A stretch of DNA of 35,753 bases from Prevotella sp. CAG:924 (GTDB taxonomy: Bacteria; Bacteroidota; Bacteroidia; Bacteroidales; Bacteroidaceae): assembly GCA_000431975.1 (NCBI GenBank), contig HF988513.1, positions 1,252 to 37,004 on the forward strand. Direction: 5' to 3'. Both the position numbers and the translations under genes were made by a program. Of the stretch, positions 7,944 to 14,939 are shown one piece after another. Positions within the stretch are counted from its first letter, which is position 1. Every line of letters starts with the position of its first letter. Under the pieces are notes generated by a model. That model was not told the origin of the DNA. It saw only the letters and a program-made list of their open reading frames with translations, and did no database searches.

Positions 7944-8513
7944 ATGAACAAAATCATCATGACATTGGCGGCGGTAATGACCATGGGTCTTGCTGCCTGC
8001 GCCCAGGACAAGGGAGAAAGGAAGACGGAATCTGAGAACAAGCCGTTGGTCGTGTATTTCTCCGCCACGGGTACGACGGCCAGGGCTGCCCGGATGATAG
8101 CGGACGCTACGGGCGGCGTGCCGTGCGAGATCGTCCCGCAACAGGCCTACACCTCCAAGGACCTGGACTGGAACGACAGTCAGTCGCGCAGCTCGGTGGA
8201 GATGAACGATCCGAAGGCCCGTCCGGCGTTGAAGGCGATAAAGACGAGTGTCAGTGACCATGGGGTCATCTTCATCGGTTATCCCATCTGGTGGAACCAG
8301 GCGCCACGCATCGTCAACACCTTCATTGAGAGCCATGACCTGAGAGGCAAGACGCTCGTGCCGTTTGCCACCTCCGGAGGAAGCGGGATCGGCAATAGCG
8401 TGAGCGAGTTGAGAAAGGCATATCCCGATCTGGAATGGCAGGACGGCAAGCTGTTGAACGGGACTAGCCGGAATAGTGTCCGGGAATGGGTCGATGAGGT
8501 AATGAAGAAATAG
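7944..8513 (+). CDS. Lipoprotein flavodoxin
   Basis: A 189-residue flavodoxin-fold protein with a lipoprotein signal: the lipobox LAAC ends at Cys19, so it should be anchored on the outer side of the inner membrane or on the outer membrane. Behind a short polar linker the flavodoxin FMN phosphate loop reads YFSATGTTARAA (about residues 38-49). IFIGYPIWWNQAPR gives the second flavin-contact loop with its tryptophans, and FATSGGSG is the third loop. Cytosolic flavodoxins of this subfamily are widespread; the export signal is the unusual part. Adjacent to the exported decarboxylase fusion and near the Tat aldo/keto reductase. Electron donor and acceptor are not evident. Confidence 0.92.
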   Translation: MNKIIMTLAAVMTMGLAACAQDKGERKTESENKPLVVYFSATGTTARAARMIADATGGVPCEIVPQQAYTSKDLDWNDSQSRSSVEMNDPKARPALKAIKTSVSDHGVIFIGYPIWWNQAPRIVNTFIESHDLRGKTLVPFATSGGSGIGNSVSELRKAYPDLEWQDGKLLNGTSRNSVREWVDEVMKK

Positions 8514-8965
8514 CAAGACCCCATGACATGGGAATTTATCAGGTCGGCAGTGATGTCTCCGGCATACGGAGAACGTCGCTGCCGACGAGCGTATGGACGG
8601 ATAGCGTATTTGAAGGGCCCGCAGCCGGCCAGGTTTGGCGTGTCGTCTGCCGGACTCATGAGACGCTTTCGCAGGCATTGAATGTCGTACCTTTGCATAA
8701 GGTTTCAACGTCATCAAGGTGTGGAATGAGACTGGCGTAGGCGTCGTCACTCGATGGTCGTTGTCCTGATCGTCACTGCCGTGTTCATCTCGTCCTGGGT
8801 GGCCAGGCTTATCTGATCGTTGCATGAGATCTGTATTCTGATGGCAGGTATCCCCCTCAGGCAACGAAAGGGATGGGGATCCATTTTGTTTCGGGAACAG
8901 TATCTTTTCCTGAAAGTGTCATCATTAATTTCTTATAAATCCATCCGTAATCTAATCAGTTTTGT
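8514..8965. other. Gene-free interval with a hairpin and an orphan promoter-like element
   Basis: No credible protein gene is visible. A long imperfect hairpin lies at 8543-8586 and a perfect TACCTTTG (-7 consensus) at 8688-8695 without an obvious gene after it. A 20-codon hydrophobic frame at 8754-8816 (begins MVVVLIVTAV) is too short to call. Bases 8888-8914 form a weak hairpin (TTTCGGGAA with TTCCTGAAA). The interval may be a decayed gene or hold a small RNA. Confidence 0.5.
8543..8586. repeat. Imperfect inverted repeat after flavodoxin gene
   Basis: GTCGGCAG at 8543-8550 pairs with CTGCCGAC at 8579-8586, and the stem continues through G-U pairs and one bulge to TCTCCG/CGGAGA around a short GCATA loop. 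No T-run follows on either strand, so a classical intrinsic terminator is not supported, though it may end or protect the operon mRNA. Confidence 0.7.
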
Positions 8966-8973
8966 TACCTTTG
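8966..8973 (+). promoter_or_regulatory. -7 promoter element for HD-xpt operon
   Basis: TACCTTTG is a perfect TAnnTTTG match 19 bases upstream of the ATG at 8993. Confidence 0.65.
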
Positions 8974-8992
8974 TATTTAAGATTGAAAGACT

Positions 8993-9718
8993 ATGAACAT
9001 ACCGCAGGATTTGATAAGGGAAGAGGCTCCCCAGGTGCAGAGCATGGTGCGCTACTGGTGGGACTTTATGGACCGCGAGGTGAGCTTCTGGAAGACGGAG
9101 GGGAATGCGGAAGTGCATTCCCAGGGACATTGCGGCCGCGTGTTGCTGCTTGCCTTGAAGATAGGAGCGGCGCGGCAGTTGAAACTGCGCTCCATGATCG
9201 CCCTCTGTCATGCCAGCATCTTCCACGACACGCGCCGGAAGGACAACTATCTCGACGTGGGGCATGGCGACCGTGCCGCCGACTACTATCGTGACTTCTG
9301 CAAGGAGCACGGGATAAAGTATCTTCCCGAGGTATATGCCACGATCAAGTTTCACGACCGTGACGACAAGCTGGGCGAGGCCTACATCCGTCAGGAGGCG
9401 AGAAAGCACTCGCTGGGCCCAGACAGTCAGGGAGCGGACGGCTCCGGCTCTCCTGCCGCATGGGACGATACGGAGGGCTGGCTTGAGGTGTATCGTGACT
9501 TTAAGGACGCCGATGCCCTCGATCGCCTGCGTCTCGGTCCCTGGATGCTGGACGTGCGCTATCTCCGTACGCCGGAGGCGAAGGGGATGGCGGACTATGC
9601 GCAACGGCTGGTGGAAGCCACCATCGATGCGGAGACGCTAAGGGAGTTGTACGATTGGACCCGTCCCTATGCCGATAAGATCAAGGAGAGGGCGGAGAAG
9701 GGAATCGCCCAAGAGTAA
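8993..9718 (+). CDS. HD-domain phosphohydrolase
   Basis: A 241-residue cytoplasmic protein with an HD-type metal-binding set: H46 (SQGHCGRV), the H78-D79 doublet (SIFHDT) and D174 (DADALDRLRL), with further histidines at H91 and H121 that may contribute. The family hydrolyses phosphate bonds in nucleotides or signalling nucleotides. Substrate cannot be assigned. A low-complexity stretch around residues 140-156 is probably a surface loop. It is followed 25 bases later by xanthine phosphoribosyltransferase, so a role in nucleotide turnover is a reasonable inference. Confidence 0.87.
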   Translation: MNIPQDLIREEAPQVQSMVRYWWDFMDREVSFWKTEGNAEVHSQGHCGRVLLLALKIGAARQLKLRSMIALCHASIFHDTRRKDNYLDVGHGDRAADYYRDFCKEHGIKYLPEVYATIKFHDRDDKLGEAYIRQEARKHSLGPDSQGADGSGSPAAWDDTEGWLEVYRDFKDADALDRLRLGPWMLDVRYLRTPEAKGMADYAQRLVEATIDAETLRELYDWTRPYADKIKERAEKGIAQE

Positions 9719-9743
9719 GGAACAACAATCATATAAGGATATT

Positions 9744-10313
9744 ATGCAGGTACTGAAAGACAGAATTATGAAGGATGGCCGTTGCTACGAAGGCGGCATC
9801 CTGAAGGTGGACAAGTTCATTAATCACCAGATGGATCCCTATCTGATGAAGCAGCTCGCCGTGGAGTGGATCCGCCGTTTTGCCCAGGAAGATATTAATA
9901 AGATCATCACCATTGAGGCGTCAGGCATTGCCCCGGCCATCATGCTGGGCTATTTCATGGAGCTGCCCGTGGTGTTCGCAAAGAAGAAGGCACCGAGCAC
10001 GATGAAGGGAATCCTACAGACGACGGTGCACTCCTTTACCAAGCAGCGCGAATACAACGTGGTGATCTCCAAGGAATATCTCACTCCCGAGGACCGCGTG
10101 CTCTTCATCGACGACTTCCTCGCCTACGGCAATGCGGCAAAGGGCATCATCGACCTTTGCAACCAGGCCGGTGCCAAGATCGTGGGCATGGGCTTCATCA
10201 TTGAGAAAGCCTTCCAGCACGGACGCGAGGCCATCGAGGAGCTGGGCGTGAAGCATATCGAGAGTCTCGCCATCGTGGACAGTCTCGATAACTGCCAGAT
10301 CAAGTTGCGTTAA
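9744..10313 (+). CDS. xpt: Xanthine phosphoribosyltransferase
   Basis: A 189-residue purine-salvage enzyme that joins xanthine to PRPP to give XMP. It aligns along its length with Bacillus Xpt (about 194 residues): MQVLKDRIMKDGRCYEGG, VDKFINHQMDP, IEASGIAPAI and the PRPP loop VLFIDDFLAYGNAA at 119-132. GFIIEKAFQHGRE near 151 is also characteristic. The start at 9744 matches the family N-terminus; the open frame extends upstream into the HD gene but is not expected to be translated. Second gene of a two-gene operon with the HD hydrolase, ending at a bidirectional terminator. In Bacillus xpt is controlled by a purine riboswitch; I see none here. Confidence 0.95.
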   Translation: MQVLKDRIMKDGRCYEGGILKVDKFINHQMDPYLMKQLAVEWIRRFAQEDINKIITIEASGIAPAIMLGYFMELPVVFAKKKAPSTMKGILQTTVHSFTKQREYNVVISKEYLTPEDRVLFIDDFLAYGNAAKGIIDLCNQAGAKIVGMGFIIEKAFQHGREAIEELGVKHIESLAIVDSLDNCQIKLR

Positions 10314-10371
10314 TGGCACAATAAAGGTAGCCGCAACCTGATGAAGGGCTTCGGCGACATGAGGTAGAAAT

Positions 10372-10405
10372 AAAAAAATCCCGCTCAGAAAGCGGGATTT
10401 TTTTT
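10372..10405. terminator. Bidirectional terminator between xpt and rpiB
   Basis: AAATCCCGCT at 10376-10385 pairs with AGCGGGATTT at 10391-10400, with T-runs on both strands (10398-10405 on plus, the A-run at 10372-10378 for minus). It terminates xpt rightward and rpiB leftward. Its right edge touches the rpiB stop codon. Confidence 0.93.
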
Positions 10406-10844
10406 ATTTGATGGCGATCTTGTCGATACGGCGCTGGTGTCGTCCTCCTTCAAAATCGGTAGCGAAGAACTCATCCATGATCTTGCGGGCCATGTCGGTG
10501 TCGATGAAGCGGCCCGGCATGACCAGTACGTTGGCGTCGTTATGCTGACGGATGAGGTGGGCGATTTCGGGTATCCAGCAGAGGCCGGCACGGATCTGCT
10601 GATGCTTGTTGAGGGTGATGGCAATGCCTTCGCCACTGCCGCAGATGGCGATGCCGGGATAGACCTCTCCATTCTCAATACCACGAGCGAGGGCATGGCC
10701 GAAGTCGGGGTAGTCGCAACTCTCTTCAGAGTATGTGCCGTAATCTTTCCATGCGATGCCCTTCTCGTCGAGATACTGCTTTACAAACTGTTTTAAAGCG
10801 TAGCCGGCATGATCGCTGGCCAGTCCTACTGTCTTTATTTCCAT
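10404..10844 (-). CDS. rpiB: Ribose-5-phosphate isomerase B
   Basis: A 146-residue RpiB/LacAB-family isomerase interconverting ribose 5-phosphate and ribulose 5-phosphate in the non-oxidative pentose phosphate pathway. Diagnostic residues: D11-H12 in SDHAGY, the catalytic C68 in ICGSGEGI, H101 and N102 in RQHNDANVL, and FEGGRHQRRI at the C-terminus. Length is typical. It lies downstream of transketolase on the same strand, 222 bases away with inverted repeats between, so it may be cotranscribed with, or attenuated from, the arabinose-pentose block. Its stop codon abuts the shared terminator. Confidence 0.95.
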   Translation of the reverse strand: MEIKTVGLASDHAGYALKQFVKQYLDEKGIAWKDYGTYSEESCDYPDFGHALARGIENGEVYPGIAICGSGEGIAITLNKHQQIRAGLCWIPEIAHLIRQHNDANVLVMPGRFIDTDMARKIMDEFFATDFEGGRHQRRIDKIAIK

Positions 10845-10895
10845 AGATTTAGTGTTATACCGGACGACTGTACAATCCTTGTGGAGACAAAGTTC

Positions 10896-10954
10896 CGGAT
10901 TTTACGTTAAATCCGCAGATCGGGAACCAGATGTTGCCGGTTTCCGGTCTGCGG
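10896..10954. repeat. Inverted repeats between tkt and rpiB
   Basis: Bases 10913-10928 (CCGCAGATCGGGAACC) are complementary to 10939-10954 apart from two imperfect positions. An overlapping pair, CGGATTT at 10896-10902 with AAATCCG at 10909-10915, cannot form at the same time. The overlap looks attenuator-like, but no strong T-run was found. Confidence 0.6.
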
Positions 10955-11066
10955 TTGTTAAATGTAAGATTCTTTTAGGATCATTGTGGGTGTGTATAGA
11001 TGGGAGCTCAGAGCCGAAGCCCGGAGATGTCTGCCGGCCTTTCCCTAAGCTCCAGTCGTGCACGAC

Positions 11067-13094
11067 TTACTTGCCCAGGAAGGCCTTTACCTGCTGATAT
11101 ACGTTCTCGCCGGTGTAGCCGAGCTTCTCGTCGAGCACCTTGTAGGGAGCGGAGAAGCCGAAGCTCTTCATACCGAAGACCTTGCTGTTGGGACCGATGC
11201 CCACCAGACCTTCGAGTGTGCAGGGCAGGCCTGCCGTCATACCGAACTTCTTCACGTCGTAAGGCAGGACGCTCTCCTGATACTCTGCGCTCTGACGGCG
11301 GAAGAGGCCCTCAGAAGGAGCGGATACGACACGTACCTTGATGCCGTCGGCGCGGAGAGCGTCGCAGCCAGCCTCAAGGGTAGACACCTCTGAACCGCTG
11401 GCAACGAGGATCACGTCGGGATTCTCGTCAGAGCCGGCAACGATGTATGCACCCTTGCGTGCCTGCTCGTAGTCGTTGCCCTCGGGCAGCGAGGCGATGC
11501 CCTGACGGGAGAAGATGAGCGCTGTCGGCGTCTCGGTGTTCTCCATGGCCATGGCCCAGCATACGGTTGTCTCGTCAGCGTCGGCGGGACGGAATACGCG
11601 TACACTGTCGCGGCCGGCATGATTCTGCAGCTTCTCCATCAGGCGGATCTGTGCCTCCTGCTCCACGGGCTCGTGGGTAGGACCATCCTCGCCTACGCGG
11701 AAGGCGTCGTGAGTCCAGATGAACTTCACAGGCACCTGCATGAGGGCTGCGAGGCGGACAGCAGGCTTCATATAATCTGAGAATACGAAGAACGTACCCA
11801 TGGCGGCAATGACACCTCCATGGAGCATCATGCCGATACACATATCGGCCATGGTGAGCTCACACACACCGGCCTGGAAGAAGGCACCGGAGAAGTCACC
11901 GCGAACGAGGGAGTGGGTCTTCTTCAGGAAGCCGTCGGTCTTGTCGGAGTTGGAGAGGTCGGCAGAGGCGCAGATCATGTTGGGCACCTGCTCGGCGAGC
12001 ACGCCGAGACAAGCGGCAGAGGCGGCACGGGTGGCAGATCCTTTCTTCTGCTCCACCTTGCTCCAGTCGATCTTAGGAGCCTTGCCGGAGAACCACTCGT
12101 CCATCTGGGCGGCTTTCTCGGGATTGGCCTTGCGCCACTCGTCCTCAGCCTTACGGCGCTCAGCGACGATCTTTGTCAGTTCCTCACGACGCTTGGCATA
12201 GAGCTCAGCCACCTCGGGGAAGATCTGGAAGGGATGCTCAGGATCGCCGCCCAGATGCTTGATGGTGTTGGTGTAAGCGTCACCGCCGAGGGGAGCGCCG
12301 TGGGTCTTCACGTTGGCCTCATAGCTCGTGCCGTCGGCCTTCAGGGCACCCTTACCCATGATCGTGTCACCGATGATGATGGTGGGACGTCCGGTCTCTG
12401 CATTGGCTTTTGTCAGAGCCTCGCGGATCTCAGCGACGTCATTACCGTTGATCGAGATCACGTTCCAGCCCCATGCCTCGTATTTCTTGGCAGTGTCCTC
12501 AGCCATGACGGTCGACACCTCTGTGGAGAGCTGGATCTTATTGGCGTCATAGAACATGATGAGGTTGTCGAGACCGAGGGTACCGGCGATGCGGCCTACG
12601 CCCTGGGAGATCTCTTCCTCTACGGCGCCGTCGGAGATGTAGGCATAGATCTTATGCTGCATCATCGTGTGGCCGAGACGTGCCTCCAGGAATTTCTCTG
12701 CTACGGCAGCACCTGCGGCGAGCGCGTGTCCCTGACCGAGGGGACCTGATGAGTTCTCGATGCCATGAGCCACGTCAAGCTCGGGATGACCGGGGGTGAT
12801 CGAACCCCACTGACGGAACTGCTGGATATCGTCGAGGGTGAAATATCCGCGCAGGGTGAGTCCGGCATAGAGCATGGGGCTCATGTGGCCGGGATCAAGG
12901 AAGAAGCGGTCGCGGCCTGTCCATGAGGGATCGGCAGGATCGTAAACCAGGAATTCGGAGAAGAGCACATTGATGAAATCGGCTCCGCCCATGGCGCCTC
13001 CGGGATGTCCGGAGTTAGCTTTCTCTACCATTGATGCAGCCAGGATACGGATATTGTCGGCTGCGCGGTTCATGAGATTGATGTCGTTTGTCAT
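11067..13094 (-). CDS. tkt: Transketolase
   Basis: A 675-residue thiamine-diphosphate enzyme transferring two-carbon units between sugar phosphates. The N-terminal domain has ANSGHPGGAMGGADF at 26-40 and the ThDP-Mg motif beginning SDGAVEEE at 154-161 and ending in N185 (first residue Ser instead of the usual Gly). The pyrimidine-binding domain contains THDAFRVGEDGPTHEP. The start at 13094 (MTNDINLMN) is chosen because the longer frame would start inside the -7 element at 13122-13129. It follows the kinase gene by 75 bases. Placement in the arabinose cluster fits its job: processing xylulose 5-phosphate from AraD. Confidence 0.96.
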   Translation of the reverse strand: MTNDINLMNRAADNIRILAASMVEKANSGHPGGAMGGADFINVLFSEFLVYDPADPSWTGRDRFFLDPGHMSPMLYAGLTLRGYFTLDDIQQFRQWGSITPGHPELDVAHGIENSSGPLGQGHALAAGAAVAEKFLEARLGHTMMQHKIYAYISDGAVEEEISQGVGRIAGTLGLDNLIMFYDANKIQLSTEVSTVMAEDTAKKYEAWGWNVISINGNDVAEIREALTKANAETGRPTIIIGDTIMGKGALKADGTSYEANVKTHGAPLGGDAYTNTIKHLGGDPEHPFQIFPEVAELYAKRREELTKIVAERRKAEDEWRKANPEKAAQMDEWFSGKAPKIDWSKVEQKKGSATRAASAACLGVLAEQVPNMICASADLSNSDKTDGFLKKTHSLVRGDFSGAFFQAGVCELTMADMCIGMMLHGGVIAAMGTFFVFSDYMKPAVRLAALMQVPVKFIWTHDAFRVGEDGPTHEPVEQEAQIRLMEKLQNHAGRDSVRVFRPADADETTVCWAMAMENTETPTALIFSRQGIASLPEGNDYEQARKGAYIVAGSDENPDVILVASGSEVSTLEAGCDALRADGIKVRVVSAPSEGLFRRQSAEYQESVLPYDVKKFGMTAGLPCTLEGLVGIGPNSKVFGMKSFGFSAPYKVLDEKLGYTGENVYQQVKAFLGK

Positions 13095-13121
13095 TATTTT
13101 AATGATTTGGTTACTATTTTG

Positions 13122-13129
13122 CAAAAGTA
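13122..13129 (-). promoter_or_regulatory. -7 promoter element for transketolase
   Basis: Read on the minus strand the bases are TACTTTTG, matching TAnnTTTG, 27 bases before the ATG at 13094. This suggests tkt (and perhaps rpiB) has its own promoter within the arabinose gene set. Confidence 0.55.
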
Positions 13130-13169
13130 AGTGAATCTTTTGAAAATATCGTAGTTTTAAGGAGAATTA

Positions 13170-14759
13170 TTATTTGTGGCAGACAGCAGCCTGCTCGATG
13201 GCGAGTCCTTTCTTGTAGGTCTCGATCCAGGTATTGAAGCCGGCGACATCGGCAGGATCAGGCTCAACAGTGGTTCCTGTGTTTCCTGCGAAGACCTTTG
13301 TATCGAGGTAGTCGGCAAGACTCTGACCGTCGGTGTTGTTCACCACGTAGCCGGCGAGCAGGGCGATGCCCCATGCGCCGCCTTCGCCTGCTGTCTCCAT
13401 GCAGGAGATGGGCGAGTTGAGGGCTGCGGCGAGGATGCGCTGGCCTACGACAGGAGTAGTGAAGAATCCGCCATGGCCCGTCAGACGGTCGACAGCCACA
13501 TGCTCGTGGTTGAAGAGTATGTCGTTGCCGATCTTCAAGACGCCGACAGCGGCATAAAGCTCGGTACGCATGAGATTGGCCAGGGAGAAGTGGTCGTTGG
13601 CAGAGCGGACGAGCAGAGGACGTCCTTCCTGCAGCTGTGTCACCGGCTCGCCGGAGAAATAGTTGTAGGAGAGCAGGCCGCCGCAGTCAGCGTCGCCCTT
13701 GAGGGCATGCTGGAAGAGACGGGTGAAGAGCTCGTTCATATCTACCTTGTCACCAAAGAGTTCGCGAACTTCCTTAAAGATATTCACCCATGCGTTGATG
13801 TCGCTGGTACAGTTGTTGCAATGTACCATGGCCACAGGTGCGCCGTCGGGTGTTGCGACGATGTCGATGCTCTCGTAGTAGGTGGAGAGCGGCTTCTCGA
13901 GAACGATCATGGAGAAGGAAGAGGTACCGGCACTGACATTGCCTGTGCGCACCTTCACGGCATTGGTGGCTGCCATTCCCGTGCCGGCATCGCCTTCGGG
14001 CGGGCAGAGCACGCAGCCGGCCTCCAGGTTGCCGGAGGGATCGAGGAGCTTGGCGCCCCGCTCAGTCAGATGGCCGGCATCTTTACCGGCAAGCAGTACG
14101 CGGGGGAGGATGTCGGACAGATGCCAGGGTAGATGGCGCGAGGCGATGAGCTGCTCAAACTTCTCTACCATCGTTGCGTCATACGTGTTGGTTGCCGGAT
14201 CGACAGGCATCATGCCCGATGCGTCGCCGATGCCGAGCACCTTCTCGCCTGTCAGCTGCCAGTGTATGTAACCGGCGAGGGTGGTGAGGTACTTGATCTT
14301 TGAGATGTGCTCCTCCCCATTGAGGATGGCCTGATAGAGATGGGAGATGGACCAGCGGAGGGGAATGTTGAAATTGAACAGCTTTGAGAGTGCGGCGGCT
14401 GCCTCACCGGTATTGGTGTTGCGCCAGGTGCGGAAGGGGACGAGGATCTGGTCGTCGTCGCCGAAGGCCATGTAGCCGTGCATCATGGCGGAAAAGCCGA
14501 TGGCGGCAAGGCGGTGTATCTCCACATCATACTTTGCCTTTACGTCGGCACGCAGCTGTGCATAGCAATCCTGCAGGCCCGTCCAGATCGCGTCGATGCT
14601 GTAGGTCCACAGGTTGTCGACAAGCTGATTCTCCCAGGTGTGGGATCCCTGTGCGAGGGGGTGGTTGTCAGGCGCGATGAGCACTGCCTTGATACGGGTA
14701 GAACCGAACTCGATACCAAGGATGGCCTGACCATTATTGATAATTTCCTGATTTGTCAT
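13170..14759 (-). CDS. araB: FGGY-family kinase, probable L-ribulokinase
   Basis: A 529-residue FGGY carbohydrate kinase. The N-terminal ATPase motif GIEFGSTRIKAV is at 15-26, the substrate-loop MHGYM at 93-97, the likely catalytic base D257 in PEGDAGTGM, the phosphate loop GNVSAGTSS at 273-281, and the second ATP motif GEGGAWGIALLAG near the C-terminus. Sugar specificity is not readable from these motifs. L-ribulokinase is inferred from its position between araA and tkt and from the same arrangement in Bacteroides arabinose operons. It differs enough from E. coli AraB that a xylulokinase-like ancestry is possible. Cytoplasmic. Confidence 0.88.
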   Translation of the reverse strand: MTNQEIINNGQAILGIEFGSTRIKAVLIAPDNHPLAQGSHTWENQLVDNLWTYSIDAIWTGLQDCYAQLRADVKAKYDVEIHRLAAIGFSAMMHGYMAFGDDDQILVPFRTWRNTNTGEAAAALSKLFNFNIPLRWSISHLYQAILNGEEHISKIKYLTTLAGYIHWQLTGEKVLGIGDASGMMPVDPATNTYDATMVEKFEQLIASRHLPWHLSDILPRVLLAGKDAGHLTERGAKLLDPSGNLEAGCVLCPPEGDAGTGMAATNAVKVRTGNVSAGTSSFSMIVLEKPLSTYYESIDIVATPDGAPVAMVHCNNCTSDINAWVNIFKEVRELFGDKVDMNELFTRLFQHALKGDADCGGLLSYNYFSGEPVTQLQEGRPLLVRSANDHFSLANLMRTELYAAVGVLKIGNDILFNHEHVAVDRLTGHGGFFTTPVVGQRILAAALNSPISCMETAGEGGAWGIALLAGYVVNNTDGQSLADYLDTKVFAGNTGTTVEPDPADVAGFNTWIETYKKGLAIEQAAVCHK

Positions 14760-14820
14760 AGCTGGAAGAGTTTGATTTCATACGACACCTTCTTTGAAGG
14801 GCGGTTGATCTGTATGGATA

Positions 14821-14878
14821 AGTATCCGCGGGTCAGGGCCTAGCCCGACGGCAATGGGCCTAATGCCCCGCGGATACT
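14821..14878. repeat. Three-way-junction structure between araA and araB
   Basis: An 11-bp perfect outer stem (AGTATCCGCGG at 14821-14831 with CCGCGGATACT at 14868-14878) encloses two hairpins. One pairs GTC/GGGC at 14832-14839 with GCCC/GAC at 14843-14849. The other pairs GGCA at 14850-14853 with TGCC at 14864-14867 and continues inward. The whole 58-base element is self-complementary with almost no unpaired bases at the junction. It lies in the 180-base gap after araA. No T-run follows, so it is not a standard terminator. Confidence 0.85.
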
Positions 14879-14939
14879 CAGATATAGTCATCTTCAGGAT
14901 GCTGCCGTAGGGTACGGCCGGCATCTTGAAGGATGTGGC

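Noticed and set aside
7908..8864. 318-codon minus-strand frame over flavodoxin and the following interval
   Set aside because: Mostly antisense to the flavodoxin gene, low-complexity translation, no domain; the part beyond 8514 alone is not convincing.
13095..13124. Longer start for transketolase
   Set aside because: The upstream TTG lies within the -7 element, and family members begin near MTNDINLMN.
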